Below are positions 5,534 to 11,952 of a DNA stretch of 17,100 bases, piece by piece (position 1 is the stretch's first letter; the number at the start of each line of letters is the position of its first letter). The notes below the pieces were generated by a model. That model saw only the letters and a program-made list of their open reading frames with translations, made no database searches and was not told the origin of the DNA. Source of the DNA: Candidatus Rokuibacteriota bacterium. GTDB lineage: Bacteria; Methylomirabilota; Methylomirabilia; Rokubacteriales; CSP1-6. The position numbers were made by a program, and so were the translations under genes. The DNA lies in the NCBI GenBank assembly GCA_016177555.1, contig JACOVB010000030.1, positions 1 through 17,100 on the forward strand, given 5' to 3'.

Positions 5534-7336
5534 GTGAGCCTCCGTGCGCTGGTCCTCGTCCTGGCCCTGACGGCAACTCAGGCCTGCGCCACCGCGCCCT
5601 CACCCCAGTCCCCGACGTGGCTGCTGGAGCAGGTCAAGAGGCTCTCCGCCCCGGACACCGAGGGCCGCGCCTCGGGCACCGAGGGCGCCGACCGCGCCGC
5701 CGCGCATGCCGTCTCCGTCTTCCGCCAGGCAGGTCTCCGGCCTGGCGGGGATGCCGGAGGCTATCTCCAGCCCTTCCAGGTGACGACGGGGATCCGGCTG
5801 GGCCCGGCCAATGCGCTGCGGATCCTCGCGCCCGCGCCGCTCGGCCTCACGCTCGGACGGGACTACACGCCCCTGGCAGTCTCGGCAGACGGCACCGTCG
5901 AGAGCGACCTCGTCTTCGCCGGCTACGGCATCACGGCGCCGGAGCTCGGCTACGACGACTACGCGGGGCTCGAGGTGCGAGACCGGGTCGTGCTGGTCCT
6001 GAGCCGCGAGCCGCGGGGGCGGGACCCGTCGAGCCCGTTCAGACGGCCCGAGGCCTACCACTACTCCGAGCGCAGCCACAAGGTCATCAACGCCAGGCAA
6101 CACGGCGCGCGCGCCATCCTGCTCGTGGAGCATCCGGAGGCCGAGGCGGAGCGCCTGCCGCGGCTGGCCGGCATCAGCCAGCCCTGGGGCGTGCTGGCGG
6201 CGTTCGTGACGCGGGCGGTCGCCGACTCGCTCCTGGCGCCAGCCGGCAAGAAGCTCGGCGCCCTGGCCGCGGCCATCGACCAGGCGATGGCCCCGCGCTC
6301 GCTGTCTGTGGCCGGGATGCGGGTCCGCCTCGAGGTGAGCCTCACCCGCGAGCGTGGGACGGCGGTCAACGTGGTCGGCATCCTCCCCGGCACCGACCCG
6401 GCCCTGGCCGACCAGGCCGTCCTGATCGGCGCCCACTACGATCACCTCGGCCGCGGCGGCGAGGGCTCCCTGGCCCCGGATCTGCTCGGCACCATCCATC
6501 CCGGCGCCGACGACAATGCCTCGGGCACGGCGGCCGTGCTCGGAATGGCCCGTGCCTTCGCCGCAGCCGGGGGGGCGCCGCGCACCCTGGTCTTCGTGGC
6601 CTTCGCGGGGGAGGAGATGGGGCTGCTCGGCTCGGCCCACCAGGTCGCGCACCCGCCGCTGCCGCTGGACCGCATCGCCCTCATGCTGAACCTGGACATG
6701 GTGGGGCGGCTGCGTGAGGGGAAGCTCTATGCCTCCGGAGTGGACAGCGGCACCGGGCTGCGCGCCCTCGTCACCGAGGCCGCCCGGGGACTGCCCCTGG
6801 ATCTCCAGCTCCGTGGGGATCCCCACGCGCCCTCGGATCACACCTCCTTCTACGCGCGCGGGCGGCCCGTCGTGTTCCTCACCACCGGCGCCCACGAGGA
6901 GTACCACCGGCCGTCGGACACCTGGGAGAAGATCTCGGCACCGGGGCTCGAGACAGTGACCGCCTTCGCCACGCGGCTCGTGGGGGCCGTGGCAGCGGCC
7001 CCGGCGGCGCCGACCTATGTGAAGATCGAGGCCCCGCCGGCGCGCGGGCCGAGGGCCGGCGGGTACGGGCCGTATCTCGGCGTCATTCCAGAGTTCGGCG
7101 AGGCCCCCCGGCCCGGCGTCAAGGTCAGCTCCGTGCGCGCCGGCAGCCCGGCCGAGAAGGCCGGCGTCCGCGCGGGAGACCTCATCGTGAGATTCGGTCC
7201 CGTCACGGTAAAGACGCTCAACGACCTCACCTTCGCGCTGCGTGCCCAGCGCCCGGGCGACCGCGTTGAGCTGCGGCTCCTGCGCGACGGGGCGGAGGAG
7301 CGCGTCGAGGCCGTGCTCCAGGAGCGGCGGCAGTGA
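5534..7336 (+). CDS. Exported M28 family zinc metallopeptidase with PA and PDZ domains
   Basis: A 600-residue exported aminopeptidase-like enzyme. The hydrophobic N-terminus LRALVLVLALTATQACATAP looks like a signal peptide, with Cys18 as a possible but poor lipobox. A protease-associated (PA) region spans about residues 115-220 (DLVFAGYGI, VLVLS, GARAILLVE). The M28 core carries the expected di-zinc ligands in order: HYDH (His301, Asp303), GADDNASG (Asp326/327), GEEMGLLGS (Glu360/361), LNLDMVGR (Asp388) and EEYHRPSDT (His458). A PDZ domain follows at about 505-600 (GPYLGVIPEF, GSPAEKAGVRAGDLIVRFG). This PA-M28-PDZ order is known in bacterial exported peptidases. The GTG at 5534 is the only start that keeps the whole signal sequence. 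Its stop overlaps the next gene by 4 nt (GTGA), so the two are probably translationally coupled. The natural substrates are unknown. Confidence 0.92.
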   Translation: MSLRALVLVLALTATQACATAPSPQSPTWLLEQVKRLSAPDTEGRASGTEGADRAAAHAVSVFRQAGLRPGGDAGGYLQPFQVTTGIRLGPANALRILAPAPLGLTLGRDYTPLAVSADGTVESDLVFAGYGITAPELGYDDYAGLEVRDRVVLVLSREPRGRDPSSPFRRPEAYHYSERSHKVINARQHGARAILLVEHPEAEAERLPRLAGISQPWGVLAAFVTRAVADSLLAPAGKKLGALAAAIDQAMAPRSLSVAGMRVRLEVSLTRERGTAVNVVGILPGTDPALADQAVLIGAHYDHLGRGGEGSLAPDLLGTIHPGADDNASGTAAVLGMARAFAAAGGAPRTLVFVAFAGEEMGLLGSAHQVAHPPLPLDRIALMLNLDMVGRLREGKLYASGVDSGTGLRALVTEAARGLPLDLQLRGDPHAPSDHTSFYARGRPVVFLTTGAHEEYHRPSDTWEKISAPGLETVTAFATRLVGAVAAAPAAPTYVKIEAPPARGPRAGGYGPYLGVIPEFGEAPRPGVKVSSVRAGSPAEKAGVRAGDLIVRFGPVTVKTLNDLTFALRAQRPGDRVELRLLRDGAEERVEAVLQERRQ

Positions 7337-8415
7337 TCCGGTGGCGGCTCGATCGCCGGACGATGCTGCAACTCGGGCTCACCGGCTCCGCCTGGGCGCT
7401 GGTGGAGTCCATCCAGGCCCGCCGACGCAGGGCCCAGGCCGCAGCGGTCCCCGCCGACGCCCGGGAGCGCCGGCTCGCGAATCTGCGGCAGCTCACCTTC
7501 GGCGGCCAGAACGCCGAGGCCTACTTCGACTGGACCGGCACCCGCCTCGTCTTCCAGTCCACGCGCCCGCCCTTCGGCTGTGACCAGATCTTCACCATGC
7601 GCGCCGACGGCGGCGACGTGCGCCTGGTCTCCACCGGCAAGGGACGCACCACCTGCGCCTTCTTCTTCCCCGACGGCCGGCGCATCATCTACGCCTCGAC
7701 ACATCTCGGCGCGCCCGAGTGCCCCGTGGCGCCAGACCGGTCGCAGGGGTATGTCTGGCCCATCTACCGCTCCTACGAGATCTTCGCTGCCGACCTCGAC
7801 ACGGGCGCCCTGACACGGCTCACCCACAACGACGGGTACGACGCCGAGGGGGCCGTCGCGCCGGACGGCCGGCGCATCGTGTTCACCTCGCTGCGGGAGG
7901 GGGACCTCGACCTCTACACGATGGACGCGGATGGGGGCCACGTGCGGCGGCTCACCGAGGGCATCGGTTACGACGGCGGGCCCTTCTTCTCCTGGGACGG
8001 ACGGCACATCGTCTTCCGCGCTGCCCGTCCGGCCCCGGGGGTCGATCTCGACGAGTACCGGTCGCTGCTGGGCCAGTCGCTGGTGCGGCCGCGGCGCCTA
8101 GAGATCTTCTACATGCGGACGGACGGCAGCGGTCTCACCCAGGTCACGCGGAACGGCGCCGCCAACTTCGCCCCCTTCATGCATCCGGACTCCCGGCAGA
8201 TCGTCTTCTCGTCGAATCTCCACGACCCCTCGGGGCGGAGCTTCTCGCTCTACCGGGTGGACGCTGACGGCGGGGGGCTCGAGCGGCTCACCTGGGCCGA
8301 GTCGTTCGCCTCGTTCCCCATGTTCTCCCGCGACGGTCGCCAGCTCGTCTTCTGCAGCAATCGCGGCGCCCGCGCCCCGCGCGACCTCGACATCTTCATC
8401 GCCGACTGGCTCTAG
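7333..8415 (+). CDS. TolB-like beta-propeller protein with Tat-type signal
   Basis: A 360-residue exported six-bladed propeller of the TolB/PD40 type. The N-terminus LDRRTMLQLGLTGSAWALVE has a twin-arginine motif (RRTMLQ) followed by a modest hydrophobic stretch, suggesting export of a folded protein by Tat. PD40 units recur about every 45-50 residues: AYFDWTGTRLVFQSTR, AFFFPDGRRIIYAST, GAVAPDGRRIVFTSLREG, PFFSWDGRHIVFRAARP, PFMHPDSRQIVFSSN and PMFSRDGRQLVFCSNR. The linkers D-x-Y/I-x-M-x-A-DGG and RLT are also typical. No peptidase domain is attached, unlike tricorn-type or DPP IV proteins. The GTG start at 7333 overlaps the TGA of the peptidase gene, so the two proteins probably act together in the envelope (inference). 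The TAG stop touches the inverted-repeat element at 8415-8475. Confidence 0.85.
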   Translation: MIRWRLDRRTMLQLGLTGSAWALVESIQARRRRAQAAAVPADARERRLANLRQLTFGGQNAEAYFDWTGTRLVFQSTRPPFGCDQIFTMRADGGDVRLVSTGKGRTTCAFFFPDGRRIIYASTHLGAPECPVAPDRSQGYVWPIYRSYEIFAADLDTGALTRLTHNDGYDAEGAVAPDGRRIVFTSLREGDLDLYTMDADGGHVRRLTEGIGYDGGPFFSWDGRHIVFRAARPAPGVDLDEYRSLLGQSLVRPRRLEIFYMRTDGSGLTQVTRNGAANFAPFMHPDSRQIVFSSNLHDPSGRSFSLYRVDADGGGLERLTWAESFASFPMFSRDGRQLVFCSNRGARAPRDLDIFIADWL

Positions 8416-8475
8416 GGTCAGGCCTTGCAATCCAACACGTCGGCCCTACCGATGTCGTAATGCAAGACCTGACCC
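8415..8475. repeat. REPIN/MITE-like palindromic element
   Basis: The element is a long imperfect inverted repeat. The left arm (8415-8443) begins GGGTCAGGCCTTGCA and the right arm (8449-8475) ends TGCAAGACCTGACCC. The outer 15 bases pair with one mismatch. The inner arms ACGTCGG (8437-8443) and CCGATGT (8449-8455) pair with one G-U if transcribed, around a CCCTA loop. No terminator-like T-run follows, and a similar fold forms on both strands. Its structure and its place between convergent genes resemble REP/REPIN units moved by IS200-like TnpA-REP (RAYT) enzymes, or a small MITE. The match to a named family is from memory only. It could also act as a bidirectional transcript end. Confidence 0.65.
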
Positions 8476-9921
8476 CGCGCGGAAGGCGCGGAGCGCCCGT
8501 TCGATGCTGCCGCCGGGGCGGCGGACGGCGATGGCGCGCTCGGCGGCCTCCAGCGGCACGGCCCCGGTGAGCGCGACGATGGCGCCCAGCGCCACGAGGT
8601 TCGCCCCCATGGCGGTGCCGAGCACGCGCTGGGCCGTGGCGGTGATGGGCAGGGCGTGGCAGGCGAAATCCATGCCCTCCGCCAGGGGCACCTCGTCCCC
8701 GTCCACCACGAGTGTCCCGCCGGGCTCGAGCAGGGAGAGGTAGCGATCGCAGGCCACCCGCGTCAGCGCCACCAGGGCGTCCACGCGGTCGGCGCAGGGG
8801 AACTCGATCTCGCCGTCGCTGATGATGACCTCCGCCTTGCTGGCGCCGCCGCGGGACTCGGGTCCATAGGCCTGGGCATGGGTGGCATTGCGTCCCGCCG
8901 CCACGGCGGCCTCGGCCAGGAGGAGCCCCGCCAGCACGATGCCCTGCCCGCCGGCGCCCGCGAGCCTGATCCGGACGGGGCCGGCGAAGGAGGATCCGTT
9001 CCCCGCCGTGGCGCCCGCGGTCCCGGCCGCAGGGGGAACGATCTCGGGGCGCCTCGCTCGTGGCGGCGAGGCTGCCGCGCGCCTGGCCAGCAGCGCGCCG
9101 AGGTCGGGCCTCTCCTCGCGGTGGAGGACGCCGGCGTCAAAGGCGGGCGCGGCCCCGCCATGGGGCACGTCGAGCCCCAGCCCCGGAACGAAGCTCTTGT
9201 CGGCGAGCTTGGCGCCGAGCCACTGCACATGGCTCCGCTGCGCCTGGAGCATCTCCGGGCCGCGCCCGAGATCGTTGTAGCGGCCGAAGAACTCCGGGCA
9301 GTCGCTCGCCACCTCGAGGAAGGAGAAGCCCCGGTGCTGCATGGCCTGGACGATCAGGTCGTCGAGCTGGAGCGGCTGGGCCGTGAGCCCTCGCGCGACG
9401 AAGGAGGCGCCCGCGCCCAGCGCGAGCCGGCAGGCGTCGAAGGCGGGCTCGATGGCGCCGCCGGGTGTGATGCTGCTGCGCATGCCCTCGGGCGTCGTGG
9501 GCGCGCCCTGGCCTCCCGTCATGCCGTAGACGGCATTGTTGAGGAGCAGGCAGGTGAGATCCACGTTGCGCCGGGCCGCGTGGATGAGGTGATTGCCGCC
9601 GATGGCCAGCCCGTCGCCATCGCCGGTGATGACGATCACGGTGAGCTCCGGCCGCGCGAGCTTGAGGCCCGTGGCGAAGGTGAGCGGGCGGCCGTGCGTG
9701 GTGTGCAGCGTGCAGAAGTCCACGTAGCCGACGATGCGGCTCGAGCAGCCGATGCCGGAGACGAAGACCACCTCGTCCTGCCTGAGCCCGAGCCGGTGAA
9801 TGGCGCGCAGGATGGCCTTCAGCACGATGCCGTGGCCGCAGCCCGGGCAGAGGATATGCGGCATCATGTCCAGGCGCAGGTACTGCCGGTAGTCGATCTG
9901 CTCCGGGGCCACCATGCTCAT
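8446..9921 (-). CDS. 2-oxoacid:ferredoxin oxidoreductase, beta-gamma (KorB-KorC) fusion
   Basis: A 491-residue fusion of two subunits that are usually separate. Residues 1 to about 280 are the TPP-binding beta subunit: ILCPGCGHG (25-31), GIGCSSR, HGRPLTFATGLKLA, the TPP/Mg motif GDGDG (100-104) with Asn110, NNAVYGMTGGQ, and the late FFGRYNDLG. A Pro/Ala/Arg-rich linker of about 40 residues joins it to the gamma domain, which starts near residue 315 (IRLAGAGGQGIVLAG, then AYGPESRGGAS). The complex oxidises a 2-oxoacid (2-oxoglutarate or a branched-chain or aryl analogue) to acyl-CoA and reduces ferredoxin. The ATG at 9921 overlaps the korA stop by 4 nt (ATGA), which fixes the start; the open frame further upstream is only the korA shadow. 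The last residues (about GSGLALRHR) and the TAG stop are encoded inside the palindromic element at 8415-8475. Confidence 0.88.
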   Translation of the reverse strand: MSMVAPEQIDYRQYLRLDMMPHILCPGCGHGIVLKAILRAIHRLGLRQDEVVFVSGIGCSSRIVGYVDFCTLHTTHGRPLTFATGLKLARPELTVIVITGDGDGLAIGGNHLIHAARRNVDLTCLLLNNAVYGMTGGQGAPTTPEGMRSSITPGGAIEPAFDACRLALGAGASFVARGLTAQPLQLDDLIVQAMQHRGFSFLEVASDCPEFFGRYNDLGRGPEMLQAQRSHVQWLGAKLADKSFVPGLGLDVPHGGAAPAFDAGVLHREERPDLGALLARRAAASPPRARRPEIVPPAAGTAGATAGNGSSFAGPVRIRLAGAGGQGIVLAGLLLAEAAVAAGRNATHAQAYGPESRGGASKAEVIISDGEIEFPCADRVDALVALTRVACDRYLSLLEPGGTLVVDGDEVPLAEGMDFACHALPITATAQRVLGTAMGANLVALGAIVALTGAVPLEAAERAIAVRRPGGSIERALRAFRAGSGLALRHR

Positions 9922-11069
9922 CGGGAGGCTCCGGCCGGCGCCTGCCGCTCGAGGCTTGCGAGCACATCCTCCGGCATCAGCGGCAGCCCGTCCGCGCGCA
10001 GGCACGGCAGCACGGGCACCCGCCCGCCCAGGGCGCGCTCCACCTCGCCCAGCATCTGCCCCATGTTCATCTCGGCGACGACGACTCGCCGCGCCCGGCC
10101 CGCGATCCCCGCCAGCTCCCGGTCGGGGAAGGGCCAGAGCGTCCGCGGACGGAAGAGACCGACCCGCTCGCCGCGGGCCCGCGCCAGGGTCATCGCCCGA
10201 CGCGCGGCGCGAGCGGCGATGCCGATGGCCACGACGACGGTCTCGGCGTCCTCCACTCCCGCGGCCTCCCAGGACACGATCTCCTGGCGCCCGCGCTCGA
10301 GCTTGGCGCAGAGCCGCTCCTGCAGGCGGGCCACCTCGGCAGCCTCCTGCGTCGGGTAGCCGCGCTCGTCGTGGGTGAGCCCGGTGACGTGGAAGCGGTA
10401 GCCCGAGCCGAAATCCGCCAAGGGAGGCACGCCGCTCTCGGTGGCGGCATACGGGCGGTAGCCGGCGGCGGGGCCCCCGGGGCGCGGCCGCTCCCCGAGC
10501 ACCAGCGTCGCCGGGTCGGGCAGCCACACCCGCTCGCGCACATGCCCCACCACCTCGTCGTAGAGGAGGATCACGGGGGTTCGGTAGCGCTCGGACAGGT
10601 TGAAGGCCTCCACCGTGAGGGCGTACACCTCCGCCACGGACGCCGGCGCCAGCACGATGATCGGGTGGTCGCCGTGCGTCCCCCAGCGCGCTTGCATGAC
10701 GTCGCCCTGGGCGGGGCTGGTGGGGAGCCCCGTGCTCGGCCCGGCGCGCATCACATCGACGACGACGCAGGGGATCTCGGTGAAGGCGGCGTAGCCGAGA
10801 TGCTCCTGCATGAGGGAGAAGCCGGGCCCGCTGGAGGCAGTCATGGCCTTGCGCCCCGCCAGCGAGGCTCCGAGCACCGCGCCCATGGAGGCGATCTCGT
10901 CTTCCATCTGGAGGAAGACGCCACCGCGCGGCGGCAACGCGATGGCCATGGCCTCGGCGATCTCCGAGGAGGGGGTGATGGGATAGCCCGCGTAGAAGCG
11001 GCAGCCGGCGTCCAGCGCCGCGCGCGCGCAGGCCTGGTTGCCCTGGACCAGCTCGCCGCCTCCCGCCAC
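9918..11069 (-). CDS. korA: 2-oxoacid:ferredoxin oxidoreductase, alpha subunit (KorA)
   Basis: A 383-residue alpha subunit of a KOR-type 2-oxoacid:acceptor oxidoreductase. The pyrimidine-binding domain shows LVQGNQACARAAL, FYAGYPITPSSEI, QMEDEIASMGAVLGASLAG and TASSGPGFSLMQE, followed by RAGPSTGLPT and GDHPIIVLAP. The C-terminal transketolase-like domain has VVVAIGIAARAARRA, LFRPRTLWPFP and VVVAEMNMGQM. Unlike long KorA proteins it lacks an N-terminal gamma domain, which is instead fused to the beta subunit next door. The GTG at 11069 is chosen because it opens right after the upstream stop (TGA at 11073-11071), has GAGGGG before it and starts just ahead of the conserved LVQGNQA. The open frame that reaches 11483 is antisense-like extension through the iorB gene. 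It is the third gene of the four-gene minus-strand operon. Substrate class (2-oxoglutarate or another 2-oxoacid) is not decided. Confidence 0.88.
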   Translation of the reverse strand: MAGGGELVQGNQACARAALDAGCRFYAGYPITPSSEIAEAMAIALPPRGGVFLQMEDEIASMGAVLGASLAGRKAMTASSGPGFSLMQEHLGYAAFTEIPCVVVDVMRAGPSTGLPTSPAQGDVMQARWGTHGDHPIIVLAPASVAEVYALTVEAFNLSERYRTPVILLYDEVVGHVRERVWLPDPATLVLGERPRPGGPAAGYRPYAATESGVPPLADFGSGYRFHVTGLTHDERGYPTQEAAEVARLQERLCAKLERGRQEIVSWEAAGVEDAETVVVAIGIAARAARRAMTLARARGERVGLFRPRTLWPFPDRELAGIAGRARRVVVAEMNMGQMLGEVERALGGRVPVLPCLRADGLPLMPEDVLASLERQAPAGASR

Positions 11070-11070
11070 C

Positions 11071-11952
11071 TCAGGTCCCCTCGTGGACAGCGATGGCGAA
11101 GTCGGGGCAGAGCAATTCACAGAGCCGGCAGCCGGTGCAGGCCTCCTCCCGGAGGACGCGCACCGTGTCCGCGCCCCGGCCCCCGCGAGCCGAACCGATG
11201 GCCAGGATGCGCTCGGGGCAGACGCGCACGCAGATCTCGCAGGCTCGGCCCTTGCACCATGCCTCCGTGATCTCGAGACGCGCCGCCCGGCCGCGTCCAC
11301 GCGCATGCCCGTTGGTGGCGGCGGCGGCACGCGCGGCATGGGCCAGCGTTTCCGCGGGGAAGCCGAGCGCCCGGCCGGCCGCGAAGGCCTTCTCGTTGGC
11401 GGCCACGGTGGCGCGCGGCACGTGGTCGTCCAGGGAGCCGCGCCAGGCCTCGTCCGGGAACGGCAGCAAGGGCGCCAGCACACCGAGCAGGACGCTGTTC
11501 TGGGCCTTGGGGCTGCCGACCCGGCCCGCCATCTCCATGGCGTCGCAGGCCCGCACGTCGCCCACCTCGCTGATCAGGGCGTCCAGCGCCAGCGCGGGGT
11601 AGGCCGTCCCTCCCCCGAGCCTGTCGCGGCAGGCGCCGGGTGGCACGGTGCGCTGGAGATTGATGACGAGCGGGCCGCCCCGGCGCAGATACGGCAGCGC
11701 CCGCAGCCCCTCGTTCCACTCCATGGCGACCACGGCGTCGGCCCGGCCCGCCTCGATGAGCGGCGAGTGGACGCCCCGGCCGAAGCGCAGGTGGGAGGAG
11801 ACGACCCCCCCGCGCTGTGACATGCCGTGCACCTCGCTCTGCTTGACGTCCCAGCCTGCCCGGAGCGCGGCATCGGCCACGATGGCGCTGGCCAGCACCA
11901 CTCCCTGCCCGCCGACACCGATGAGGAGGATGCTGCCGCCGTCCTGCATCAT
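11071..11952 (-). CDS. Indolepyruvate oxidoreductase beta subunit fused to 2[4Fe-4S] ferredoxin
   Basis: A 293-residue fusion. Residues 1 to about 190 are IorB, the gamma-type subunit of indolepyruvate (arylpyruvate):ferredoxin oxidoreductase: ILLIGVGGQGVVLAS, SEVHGMSQRGGVVSSHLRFG, ADAVVAMEWNEGLRALPYL and GSPKAQNSVLLG. The C-terminus is a ferredoxin-like domain with two Cys sets: C233-x4-C238-x2-C241-x3-C245-P and C272-x2-C275-x2-C278-x3-C282-P. The first set has four residues instead of two after its first Cys. A domain like this is normally a separate delta (KorD/PorD) subunit. The ATG at 11952 overlaps the iorA stop by 4 nt (ATGA), and korA starts 1 nt after this gene's stop. The ferredoxin domain may therefore serve IorA, the following KOR subunits, or both (inference). 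It acts in the cytosol. Confidence 0.87.
   Translation of the reverse strand: MMQDGGSILLIGVGGQGVVLASAIVADAALRAGWDVKQSEVHGMSQRGGVVSSHLRFGRGVHSPLIEAGRADAVVAMEWNEGLRALPYLRRGGPLVINLQRTVPPGACRDRLGGGTAYPALALDALISEVGDVRACDAMEMAGRVGSPKAQNSVLLGVLAPLLPFPDEAWRGSLDDHVPRATVAANEKAFAAGRALGFPAETLAHAARAAAATNGHARGRGRAARLEITEAWCKGRACEICVRVCPERILAIGSARGGRGADTVRVLREEACTGCRLCELLCPDFAIAVHEGT

Noticed and set aside
8415..8475. Classical intrinsic terminator
   Set aside because: The arms are long with almost mirrored sequence and there is no T-tract on either strand. A mobile palindromic unit fits better, although it may still stop transcription.
8656..10359. Long plus-strand open frame opposite korB-korC and korA
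   Set aside because: Its composition is biased and it has no family motif. The opposite strand carries conserved TPP and 2-oxoacid oxidoreductase motifs.
9922..10527. N-terminal extension of the korB-korC gene
   Set aside because: The frame is open only because of high GC. The region codes for KorA in another frame, and the ATGA overlap marks the true start at 9921.
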